64,000 bases of DNA from an uncultured Acetatifactor sp. (GTDB lineage Bacteria; Bacillota; Clostridia; Lachnospirales; Lachnospiraceae): contig CAJTZD010000009.1 in assembly GCA_910584235.1 (NCBI GenBank), forward strand, positions 1-64,000. The letters run 5' to 3'. The notes beneath the pieces were generated by a model that did not search any database, was not told the origin of the DNA, and saw only the letters and a program-made list of their open reading frames with translations. Of the stretch, positions 43,756 to 50,989 are shown in pieces. Within the stretch, counting starts at the first letter, position 1; the number at the start of each line of letters is the position of its first letter. Made by a program: the position numbers and the translations under genes.

Positions 43756-46101
43756 ATGAGAAAAAGTTTACTGATAGCGGCAGCTAACCTGCGCAGGGCA
43801 AAGGGCCAGACCATTGCCATTATAGCATTGATTTTACTGGCATCCGCCATGCTGAACCTGGGGCTGATGCTGACGCATGACTACAAGCGCAATTTTGACC
43901 GCTGCCACGACAGGCTCCATGACGGTCATGTGACCCTGGCCATAGACGGCAGAGGGGAGGAGCTTCTGGACTTCCTGACGCGGACATTGGAAGAAGACGG
44001 TGATGTAACGGAATTTTCCTGCGAGGATGCGCTGTCCATGGTAGGCAGCTTTGCCTATAACGGGGGCGAGGTCAACACGGAGTTCGTGATACTGGAAAAG
44101 GAGACGGCCTTAAGCCGTCCGGTGGGCAGGATGGAAATTGTGGAGGAGGGAGCAGGTAAGAGCGGCATCTATCTTCCCATGCTCTATGGGGCTGACGGGA
44201 AGATTTCTGTCGGCGATACCATGGACATCAGTATCGGCAACCATGTGATGCAGTATCAGGTCTGCGGATTCTTGAACAGTGCCATGGCAGGCTCCCACAA
44301 CTGCAGCATGAGCGCCCTGTTGCTTACGGCGGACAAATATGAGGAGCTGGAGGAGTCGGGCTACGCGCCGGCATCCACCCTTGTCTCGGTGCGGATCCGG
44401 GATAAGGAGCAGAGCGAGGATTTCGAGGCCGCGCTGAAAAATAAGGTCTCTGCCGCTTATCCAACGAGCCGGCTGCTGAGCAATTCCTATGAACTGGTTT
44501 CCACCTCCCGGTATATTTCCCAGATGATATGCTCCAGCGTGGTAAACGCCATGGCATTTTTTGTGGCATTGATTGCGATGGTGGTGATTTCCTCCAATGT
44601 CATCAACTATATCCAGGAGAACATGAAGAATCTGGGAGCAATGAAAGCCATTGGATACAAAAGCGGCCAGATCGTGGCAGGGCTACTGGTACAGTTCCTG
44701 GGGGTGGCGGTGGCGACTGCGGCAGCGGGTATTGGCCTTTCTTACTGCCTGTTCCCATCTGTGAACCGGATGATGATTGCCCAGACAGGGATTCCTTATG
44801 AGATGCGGTTCCAGCCTCTGCTCTGTGTGATGACATTTGCTGCCTGCGGGGGATTTGTGGCCCTGGCCGTGTGGCTTTCCTCCCGCAGGATACGAAAAAT
44901 TGAGCCCATCGTGGCCCTGCGGCAGGGCGTTCTGACCCATAGCTTCAAGCGCAATCATGTGGAACTGGAGGGGACGCGGGCACCGCTGCAGCTGGCCCTT
45001 GCGCTGAAGACCTGCCTTTCCGGGATGAAGCAGAACGTCACGGTGGGCATTACCATGCTGATGCTTTCGCTGGTGGTGGTGTTCTCGGTGCTGATGGTGG
45101 AGAATGTCATTGTGGACATGACACCCTTTATCAACCTGATTGTGGGGGAGACGGCGGAGGCCTGCATAAATGTGAACCCCGGGGCGGAGGCGGCGCTTTT
45201 GCAGGCTGCGGAGGAAGAGGTCTGCGTAGAAAAGATTTATCTGTACAGTTCCACGGAGGTGTGTCATGTGGGCGGGAGTGCCCTGATAGCTACCATGGCG
45301 GAGGATTTTTCCCAGGTGAATAACCAGGATGTATGCTATCAGGGACGGTTTCCTCAGTATGACAACGAGGTGGCCATCGGGGCTAAGTATGCCAAAGAGC
45401 AGGGACTGAAGATTGGGGACGAGATTGCCCTGACGGTGGAGGGGAAAGAGGTGGATTACCTGATCTGCGGCCTCACCCAGATTTCCAACAACCTGGGCAA
45501 GGACTGCCTGCTGACCCGGGAGGGCTTTGAGCGTATGGGGGCGTTCAACGACATGAGCTACTATATCAACCTGGTACCGGGGGCGGACAACAAGGCTTTC
45601 CGAGAGAGGATGGAGGAGCGGCTGGGCAGCGATTTGAACATGACCGTCGATATAGCGTCCGTGATAGAGGGCTCAGCCGGGATCTATGTGTCCCTGATGG
45701 CGGCCATCGTGGTGGGAATCCTGGTGCTTGGCGTGTCTGTCATCGCTTTCGTGCTTTATCTGCTGGTAAGGCTTTCGATTGGCAGCAGGAAGCGGGACTA
45801 CGGTATCCTGAAAGCTCTTGGCTTTACCACAGGCCAGCTTGTTCTCCAGACCGCGGCCAGTTTCCTGCCGGCGGTGCTGCTTTCCACCGCAGTGGGCATT
45901 GCAGTCAGCGCAGTAATCATCAATCCGGTGGTGGCGCTGTTCCTGGGCGGGATCGGCATTGTGAAGTGTACGTTTACCGTTCCGCTGGGATGGACTATCC
46001 TGTCGGGGGCAGGGCTGGTGCTCACAGCCTTTGGGCTGGCCTGCCTGTTGTCCCTGCGAATCCGGAAGATTGCGCCCGTGGTGCTGTTAGCCGGGGAGTA
46101 G
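43756..46101 (+). CDS. FtsX-like ABC transporter permease
   Basis: The 781-residue membrane protein has one N-terminal membrane segment, a large outside domain of about 220 residues, three segments (about residues 260-385), one more segment (about 430-450), a second outside domain, and three final segments. Two FtsX domains are seen, with NYIQENMKNLGAMKAIGYKS and SRKRDYGILKALGFTTGQL as the matching cytosolic coupling regions. This is the eight-segment duplicated MacB/YknZ-like class in Firmicutes. The start at 43756 lies 8 bases after AGGAG; an ATG at 43750 is too close. It works with the ATPase encoded upstream. Confidence 0.93.
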   Translation: MRKSLLIAAANLRRAKGQTIAIIALILLASAMLNLGLMLTHDYKRNFDRCHDRLHDGHVTLAIDGRGEELLDFLTRTLEEDGDVTEFSCEDALSMVGSFAYNGGEVNTEFVILEKETALSRPVGRMEIVEEGAGKSGIYLPMLYGADGKISVGDTMDISIGNHVMQYQVCGFLNSAMAGSHNCSMSALLLTADKYEELEESGYAPASTLVSVRIRDKEQSEDFEAALKNKVSAAYPTSRLLSNSYELVSTSRYISQMICSSVVNAMAFFVALIAMVVISSNVINYIQENMKNLGAMKAIGYKSGQIVAGLLVQFLGVAVATAAAGIGLSYCLFPSVNRMMIAQTGIPYEMRFQPLLCVMTFAACGGFVALAVWLSSRRIRKIEPIVALRQGVLTHSFKRNHVELEGTRAPLQLALALKTCLSGMKQNVTVGITMLMLSLVVVFSVLMVENVIVDMTPFINLIVGETAEACINVNPGAEAALLQAAEEEVCVEKIYLYSSTEVCHVGGSALIATMAEDFSQVNNQDVCYQGRFPQYDNEVAIGAKYAKEQGLKIGDEIALTVEGKEVDYLICGLTQISNNLGKDCLLTREGFERMGAFNDMSYYINLVPGADNKAFRERMEERLGSDLNMTVDIASVIEGSAGIYVSLMAAIVVGILVLGVSVIAFVLYLLVRLSIGSRKRDYGILKALGFTTGQLVLQTAASFLPAVLLSTAVGIAVSAVIINPVVALFLGGIGIVKCTFTVPLGWTILSGAGLVLTAFGLACLLSLRIRKIAPVVLLAGE

Positions 46102-46160
46102 TGTGCAAAGAAGTTCTAAGACAGCAAAGTACGCTGCCTAAGAACTTCTAAGTTGCACAC
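46101..46160. repeat. Long imperfect palindrome after the FtsX permease gene
   Basis: GTGTGCAA (46101-46108) pairs with TTGCACAC (46153-46160), AAGTTCT (46111-46117) with AGAACTT (46141-46147), and CAGC (46122-46125) with GCTG (46133-46136). No T tail follows. It starts on the last base of the permease stop codon. Confidence 0.65.
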
Positions 46161-46161
46161 A

Positions 46162-46202
46162 GAAGAATGCCCAAGCGAACTTTGTTCGCTTGGGCATTCT
46201 TC
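46162..46202. terminator. 19-bp near-zero-loop hairpin, probable terminator
   Basis: GAAGAATGCCCAAGCGAAC (46162-46180) is the exact reverse complement of 46184-46202, leaving a TTT loop. It is unusually long and perfect, and follows directly on the palindrome at 46101-46160. A T run is lacking, so ordinary intrinsic termination is uncertain; blocking read-through or 3' end protection are alternatives. Confidence 0.6.
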
Positions 46203-46245
46203 AGGGGGGCACCTTTGGAGGGAATGTGTTTGCTTGCAAACCCCT

Positions 46246-46322
46246 CTCTAATATGTTAGAAAAAGTGCTTGCGAATTTTTCTCTAATGTGTTAGAGTAAA
46301 AATGTACTCTAACACATTAGAG
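46246..46322. promoter_or_regulatory. Triple operator and promoter of the BlaI/BlaR-type pair
   Basis: Three 16-base palindromes lie before the repressor gene: CTCTAATATGTTAGAA (46246-46261), CTCTAATGTGTTAGAG (46281-46296) and CTCTAACACATTAGAG (46307-46322). The last two form a larger perfect inverted repeat. TTGCGA (46269-46274), 17 bases, TAGAGT (46292-46297) is a likely promoter, with the second operator covering its -10 box and the third reaching the ribosome site. Binding by the BlaI-like product is inferred. Confidence 0.8.
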
Positions 46323-46335
46323 GGAGGTTTTTGCT

Positions 46336-46707
46336 ATGGAGACTCCAAAGATTTTTGAGAGCGAATATCGTTTCTGCCTGATTTTATGGGAGCATGAGCC
46401 GGTGCGCAGCAGCGAACTGGTGCGGCTGTGCCGGGAGCAGCTGGGCTGGAAGCCCACCACTACATATACGGTGATCAAGCGGCTTTCGGAGCGGGGCGTG
46501 TTGAAGAATGAGGACAGCACGGTTACGGCTTTGGTCACCAAAGACCAGGTGCAGGCCGCGGAGATCGACGAGCTGGTGGAGAAGAAGTTCGGCGGTTCCC
46601 TCCCGGCTTTCGTGGCGGCTTTTACAAAGCATGGGAAGATGACGGAAAAAGAAATTGATGAGGTGCAGCGGATGATAGACCGCTTCCGGAAAGGAGAGGG
46701 CCAATGA
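46336..46707 (+). CDS. BlaI/MecI/CopY family repressor
   Basis: The 123-residue protein has the family's N-terminal winged helix (FESEYRFCLILWEHEPVRSSELVRL is represented by the EYRFCLILWEHEP and KPTTTYTVIKRLSERG segments) and a helical dimerisation tail. Such repressors bind dyad operators as dimers and are removed by proteolysis after the partner M56 sensor is activated. GGGAGG precedes the start and touches the third operator. The stop codon overlaps the start of the sensor gene (ATGA), so the two are cotranslated. No beta-lactamase or PBP gene is nearby, so the signal need not be a beta-lactam. Confidence 0.93.
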   Translation: METPKIFESEYRFCLILWEHEPVRSSELVRLCREQLGWKPTTTYTVIKRLSERGVLKNEDSTVTALVTKDQVQAAEIDELVEKKFGGSLPAFVAAFTKHGKMTEKEIDEVQRMIDRFRKGEGQ

Positions 46708-49259
46708 GAGATATTTTTCTGGAGGTGATGAGCAGGAGCATGGCGGCGGGATGGCTGGTGCTGACCGTGGCGGTGCTGCGGGTGGCTCTTAAGAGAGCGC
46801 CTAAGGCAGTGCGTATGCTGCTTTGGGGCATGGTGGCATTGCGGCTGTTGTGTCCTGTTTCCATCGAGAGCAGGTTCAGCCTGATTCCGGAGGGGCAGGC
46901 CGCGCCATGGGGGGTGCTGGCGGAGGAAAGATGGAACCGGAATGAGGGGCTTTCACCGGGAAATGGGGCGGGGAATGCCTCAGGGGAGGTGCAGATATCC
47001 GGGGCAGGGAACGGCCAAGCCGGGGCGGGAAGTGATTTGTCCGGAAAAGGGGAGCTTTCCGCAGACGGCAGATATGGAGCAGACGGTTTTGACCCATGGG
47101 GAGAAAAATGGAATATCATAGATACATTATCAGTTATATGGTTGTTCGGCGGGCTGGCCATGGGCCTGTATGCACTGCTCACCTATCTGCGTCTGCGGAA
47201 GCTGGTCGGCACGGCGGTGGTCATGCAGGACAATATCTTCCAGAGCGAGAGAGTGGCCTCGCCCTTTGTGCTGGGGCTGGTGCGGCCAAAAATCTATCTC
47301 CCTTTCCGGATAGAGGGGAAGAATCTGGAGCATGTGGTGATGCATGAGCAGGTGCATATCCGCAGAAAGGATCACTGGTGGAAGCCGCTGGGATATGCTC
47401 TGTTGTCCGTATATTGGTTCCATCCGCTGATGTGGCTTGCCTATGGATTGCTGAGCCGGGATATTGAGCTGGCCTGTGACGAAAGGACCATTAGGGGGCT
47501 TGATGACGGGCAGCGGGCGGACTATTCCCAGGCACTTTTGGACTGCAGCGTCAGCCGTCGGAGCATCTGTGCCTGTCCGCTGGCCTTTGGAGAAACGGGT
47601 GTGAAGACACGGGTAAAGTCAGTGCTGCACTACCGGAAGCCGACGTTTTGGATTGTGGGGCTGGCGGCGGTTGTCTGCATTGTGGTGGCAGTGTGCTTTC
47701 TCACCAATCCCGCCCGGGATTCTGACCGCAGGGATACCCTTGCCTGGGCGCAGACGTTTTCCGCCCGGGAGGTGGAAAGTGCGGATTTGGTGGTTACGCC
47801 CAGGTCTCCCGGTAAGGAATACAAGCGGCTGTCGGAAAGCGACATTGCCGCCATGGTGAAACTGCTGAACCAGAGTGAGGGAACGTACCGGGAGGAGCAG
47901 GGAATCGTGGAGGGAGGCAGCACTTTCTTCTACCTGACCATGGAGGACGGCAGTGCCCATGTAGTGGGAAACCTGGCGGATACCTACTTGGTCATTGACG
48001 GGGAATATTATGAGGCAGATGCCGATTGGCTGGCTTCCTGGAACGAGGCATTTCCGGAGGGGGAGGAGGCCCTGCCGGAGGGGTATTTTGACATGCGGTC
48101 CTGGTTCGGGCAAATGGGGACGGGACAGACCGGAGGACAGGAAGCGCCTGGAAAGTCCGGGGCCGGGGAGTCCGGGCAGCCAGGGGCGGGACAGGCAGAA
48201 CCGGGAGGGCCCGGGTTCGGCCAGTCTGCGGAGACAGTGGTCTGGGAGGACGCCGATCTGGACCGGGACGGGGAGGCGGAGACCATCCGCGTCCGTGAGG
48301 TTTTGGCGGGAGAACTTTATCTCCTGGAAGTCCTGAAACAGGACGGCACGGTACTATGGAGCGAGGAGGCCGGGATGCCTCATGTAGGATGGAACACGAT
48401 TCTGCTGTGCCAAAGCGGCGGGGAAGATTACCTTGTCCGCTATCACCCCAATGTTTCTCAGGGGATAGGCAGCTACACCTGCGAGCAGTTCACCTTGGCG
48501 GGCGGCCAGGAGACACAGGAAAATTTCTGGGAGGCGGATTTTGAACTGGCTTCCGCCCTGCAGACCACCGGGAAGATGCGTGCCTTTGCGGAGGTGGCAA
48601 ATGAATTTCTCAAAAACGGCACAGTGCTTTTGAGCACCTGGGAGGGGGAGCTGGTGATAGGCCCCAGACCGGCATCTAAACTGCAGACGTTGTATCCCGT
48701 CAGGTTCGGTCAGGAGGATGGAGAGGGCTATCCGGAGGAGGACGCCTGGTGGGCTTTCGATTCGGGGCTGCCTGAGGATACCCCGCCTTTGGAATTCATT
48801 ATGGCCAGCGGCGCCAGCTCCTCGTACACCAGACTAAGCTTGCATCCGGACGGCTCTTTCGAGGGTTTCCATTCGGACAATGAGAATATGGCGGCGGAAG
48901 AATATCCCCAGGGAACAAGGTATTACTGTGAATTCACCGGAAGATTTGACGAAATAACGAAGATAGATGAATATTCCTTTTCCATGCGGCTTGCAGAGCT
49001 GAATTATGGGACGGAACGGGACAAAGTGTGGATTCAGGATGAGGTCCGCTACATCGGTTCGGAGGCTTTCGGAGTGGAGCGGGGGGAGGATTTCCGCTTC
49101 TATCTGCCGGGAGCGCCTCTGGGGGATTTGGATGAGGCCTTTACAGAATGGTCTCCGGATTACTATCTGTGGAGGGACGGAGCCATCGACAGGCTGTCCT
49201 CTTATGGGCTCTACAACGTAGAGGGCGGATACGGATTCTTCACTTCCTGGCTGGACTGA
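46704..49259 (+). CDS. BlaR1/MecR1-type M56 family membrane metalloprotease sensor
   Basis: The 851-residue protein starts with membrane segments, then the cytosolic zinc protease motif His214-Glu215-Gln-Val-His218 (MHEQVHIRRKDHWWK), and a further membrane segment near residues 315-335. The first outside loop (about residues 75-130) is rich in Gly and Ser. The outside C-terminal part, over 500 residues, is not a penicillin-binding domain as in BlaR1: no SxxK-SxN-KTG set was seen. It has a Gly/Pro/Gln-rich linker (about 470-515) and an EDADLDRDGEAETI calcium-like Asp repeat before an FG-GAP-like segment. It should cleave or trigger cleavage of the BlaI-like repressor after sensing an unknown wall or envelope signal. 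Confidence 0.9.
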   Translation: MRDIFLEVMSRSMAAGWLVLTVAVLRVALKRAPKAVRMLLWGMVALRLLCPVSIESRFSLIPEGQAAPWGVLAEERWNRNEGLSPGNGAGNASGEVQISGAGNGQAGAGSDLSGKGELSADGRYGADGFDPWGEKWNIIDTLSVIWLFGGLAMGLYALLTYLRLRKLVGTAVVMQDNIFQSERVASPFVLGLVRPKIYLPFRIEGKNLEHVVMHEQVHIRRKDHWWKPLGYALLSVYWFHPLMWLAYGLLSRDIELACDERTIRGLDDGQRADYSQALLDCSVSRRSICACPLAFGETGVKTRVKSVLHYRKPTFWIVGLAAVVCIVVAVCFLTNPARDSDRRDTLAWAQTFSAREVESADLVVTPRSPGKEYKRLSESDIAAMVKLLNQSEGTYREEQGIVEGGSTFFYLTMEDGSAHVVGNLADTYLVIDGEYYEADADWLASWNEAFPEGEEALPEGYFDMRSWFGQMGTGQTGGQEAPGKSGAGESGQPGAGQAEPGGPGFGQSAETVVWEDADLDRDGEAETIRVREVLAGELYLLEVLKQDGTVLWSEEAGMPHVGWNTILLCQSGGEDYLVRYHPNVSQGIGSYTCEQFTLAGGQETQENFWEADFELASALQTTGKMRAFAEVANEFLKNGTVLLSTWEGELVIGPRPASKLQTLYPVRFGQEDGEGYPEEDAWWAFDSGLPEDTPPLEFIMASGASSSYTRLSLHPDGSFEGFHSDNENMAAEEYPQGTRYYCEFTGRFDEITKIDEYSFSMRLAELNYGTERDKVWIQDEVRYIGSEAFGVERGEDFRFYLPGAPLGDLDEAFTEWSPDYYLWRDGAIDRLSSYGLYNVEGGYGFFTSWLD

Positions 49260-49403
49260 GACAGAAACCGAGATAGAAAGGGCTGTTTGCGGCATCGCTG
49301 TTTAAGAGGATGCTGTATGACGATATGTGATATGTAATTTGGAGTGTCTTTGGCCGGCAGGAAATATCCGGTCTGGCCTGTTGCTGCGCGAAGCATTCAC
49401 TGC

Positions 49404-49460
49404 CAGGGCTCCTCAAAGGCATGGTTTAAGGCGCCTTTGAGGAGCCCTGCGGTATTTCTG
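49404..49460. terminator. Bidirectional terminator between BlaR-type and MATE genes
   Basis: CAGGGCTCCTCAAAGGC (49404-49420) pairs perfectly with 49433-49449, a 17-bp stem with a 12-base loop, then a T-rich tail on the plus strand. It separates the convergent genes. Confidence 0.8.
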
Positions 49461-49524
49461 TTATGGTTTCGGCTTTCTGCTGTTCCTCCGGATTATAGCC
49501 CAGCGCCAAAGGCAAATAAAGCAT

Positions 49525-50904
49525 TCACCCCACCGAGGATTCATCCTGCTCCACAGGCCGGGTCAGCTGCCTGATCCAGCGGAAGCTGTTCCCATAGAAA
49601 GCGGCCGGAATGCATTTCAGATACTGGTCCGCGTTCAGTACCAGCAAAACCACCACCGGAGAAGCGTTCCAGAGGAAAGCGCTGGCAAAGGACAGAGGAA
49701 TTACAATGCACCAAATCACAATCAGGTCCATGATCATCACATACCGGGTGTCCCCGCCGCCGCAGATGACGCCGGTATTCATACACATCTGATAGGACAT
49801 CACCACCAGCACCGTGGACTCGATCAGGATAAAGGCATTTGCCAGTTCCCTGGTCCGGGGCTCCAGTGTATACAGGCTCAGCAGCGGGATGCGGATAAAG
49901 AACAGAATCGTCCCCAGCAGGATGCCGATACAGAGGAAGAGCACCTGGAACGTCCTGGTGTACTCCTTGACTTTGGGCACGTTGCCGGTGCCCACGGCCT
50001 TGCCCGTCAGCACGGCGGCAGCGGAGGAGGCTCCCACGGACATTACTTTCAGGAACAGGAAAATGGTGGAGGAGATGGAGTGGGCCGCGATGGCGCTGGA
50101 GGACATATGCCCCAGGATGACAGTCTGCAGGGCTGTGTTGCAGCCCCAGAGAAAGCCTGTGGTCACCACCGGGAGGCTGACGCGGATGTAGTCTTTTGCC
50201 AGCACGGAGTCTATCCGGAGGAAATCCCGGAGGCGCAGCCTCAGCACTTTATCCCTGCAGAGCACATAGAAAACCACGATAAGGCATTCCACGATGCGGG
50301 CGGTGAGGGTTCCGATGGCGGCGCCCCGGACGCCCAGCTCCGGGAAGCCGAACCGTCCCCCTATCAGGGTATAGTTGATGGAACAGTTCAGAATCAGGGC
50401 TATGACGGACACATACAGCGCAATGCTCACCTTTTCCACGATGCGCATAGTACCCAGAAGAACCGTGGTCACGGCAAAGAACAGATAGCTGAATCTGACG
50501 ATGGACAGATAGTCCATGCCCTGCCTGATGATGGCTTCGTCCGCCGTAAAAATCCCCACAGCCCCGTGGGGGAAGAGGCTCACCAGGGCGAAGAGCAGTA
50601 CGGCAATGGCAACGGCGGCCCGGAAAGCGATGGCCATGAGCCTGCGGACAGGGTCGGCTTTTTTCTGCCCCCAGTACTGGCTGGCCAGTACCACCATACC
50701 GTTGCTGACGCCGAAGACCAGCTGCTGCAGAATGAACTGAATCTGGTTCACCGCGGCCACGCCGGACAGCGCCGTCTCCGAATAGCCGCCCAGCATGATA
50801 TTGTCCGCCAGGTTCACGCTGAGCACCACCGCCTGCTGGAGCATCAGGGCGCTCATCAATCGGAAAAAGGATTTGTAAAAGTCTTTGTCTCTGGTCAATC
50901 GCAT
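49525..50904 (-). CDS. MATE family efflux transporter (third copy)
   Basis: The 459-residue protein has twelve membrane segments and MATE hallmarks: an early LMLQQAVVLSVNLADNIMLG region, QYWGQKKADPVRRL after the third segment, and a TGVICGGGDTRY motif near residue 385. It is not closely alike in sequence to the two other MATE proteins here. Ribosome site is GGGAG. It starts 85 bases after the end of feoB on the same strand with no clear terminator between, so it may be transcribed with the iron genes; whether it exports iron-linked compounds is unknown. Confidence 0.92.
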   Translation of the reverse strand: MRLTRDKDFYKSFFRLMSALMLQQAVVLSVNLADNIMLGGYSETALSGVAAVNQIQFILQQLVFGVSNGMVVLASQYWGQKKADPVRRLMAIAFRAAVAIAVLLFALVSLFPHGAVGIFTADEAIIRQGMDYLSIVRFSYLFFAVTTVLLGTMRIVEKVSIALYVSVIALILNCSINYTLIGGRFGFPELGVRGAAIGTLTARIVECLIVVFYVLCRDKVLRLRLRDFLRIDSVLAKDYIRVSLPVVTTGFLWGCNTALQTVILGHMSSSAIAAHSISSTIFLFLKVMSVGASSAAAVLTGKAVGTGNVPKVKEYTRTFQVLFLCIGILLGTILFFIRIPLLSLYTLEPRTRELANAFILIESTVLVVMSYQMCMNTGVICGGGDTRYVMIMDLIVIWCIVIPLSFASAFLWNASPVVVLLVLNADQYLKCIPAAFYGNSFRWIRQLTRPVEQDESSVG

Positions 50905-50989
50905 AGTTTAGGCTCCCTTTTTTGTTAGTGCGCTTATTTCGGGCTTTCACCGATTGCCTGTAGCAGGCTCTGGGACTCTTTCCATCTTT

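Noticed and set aside
46336..49259. Beta-lactam resistance cassette
   Set aside because: The regulator pair is of the BlaI/BlaR kind, but no beta-lactamase or PBP gene is present and the sensor lacks the penicillin-binding motifs.
50080..50928. 282-codon plus-strand frame across the third MATE gene
   Set aside because: Antisense shadow of a twelve-segment transporter; rich in His, Gln and Gly.
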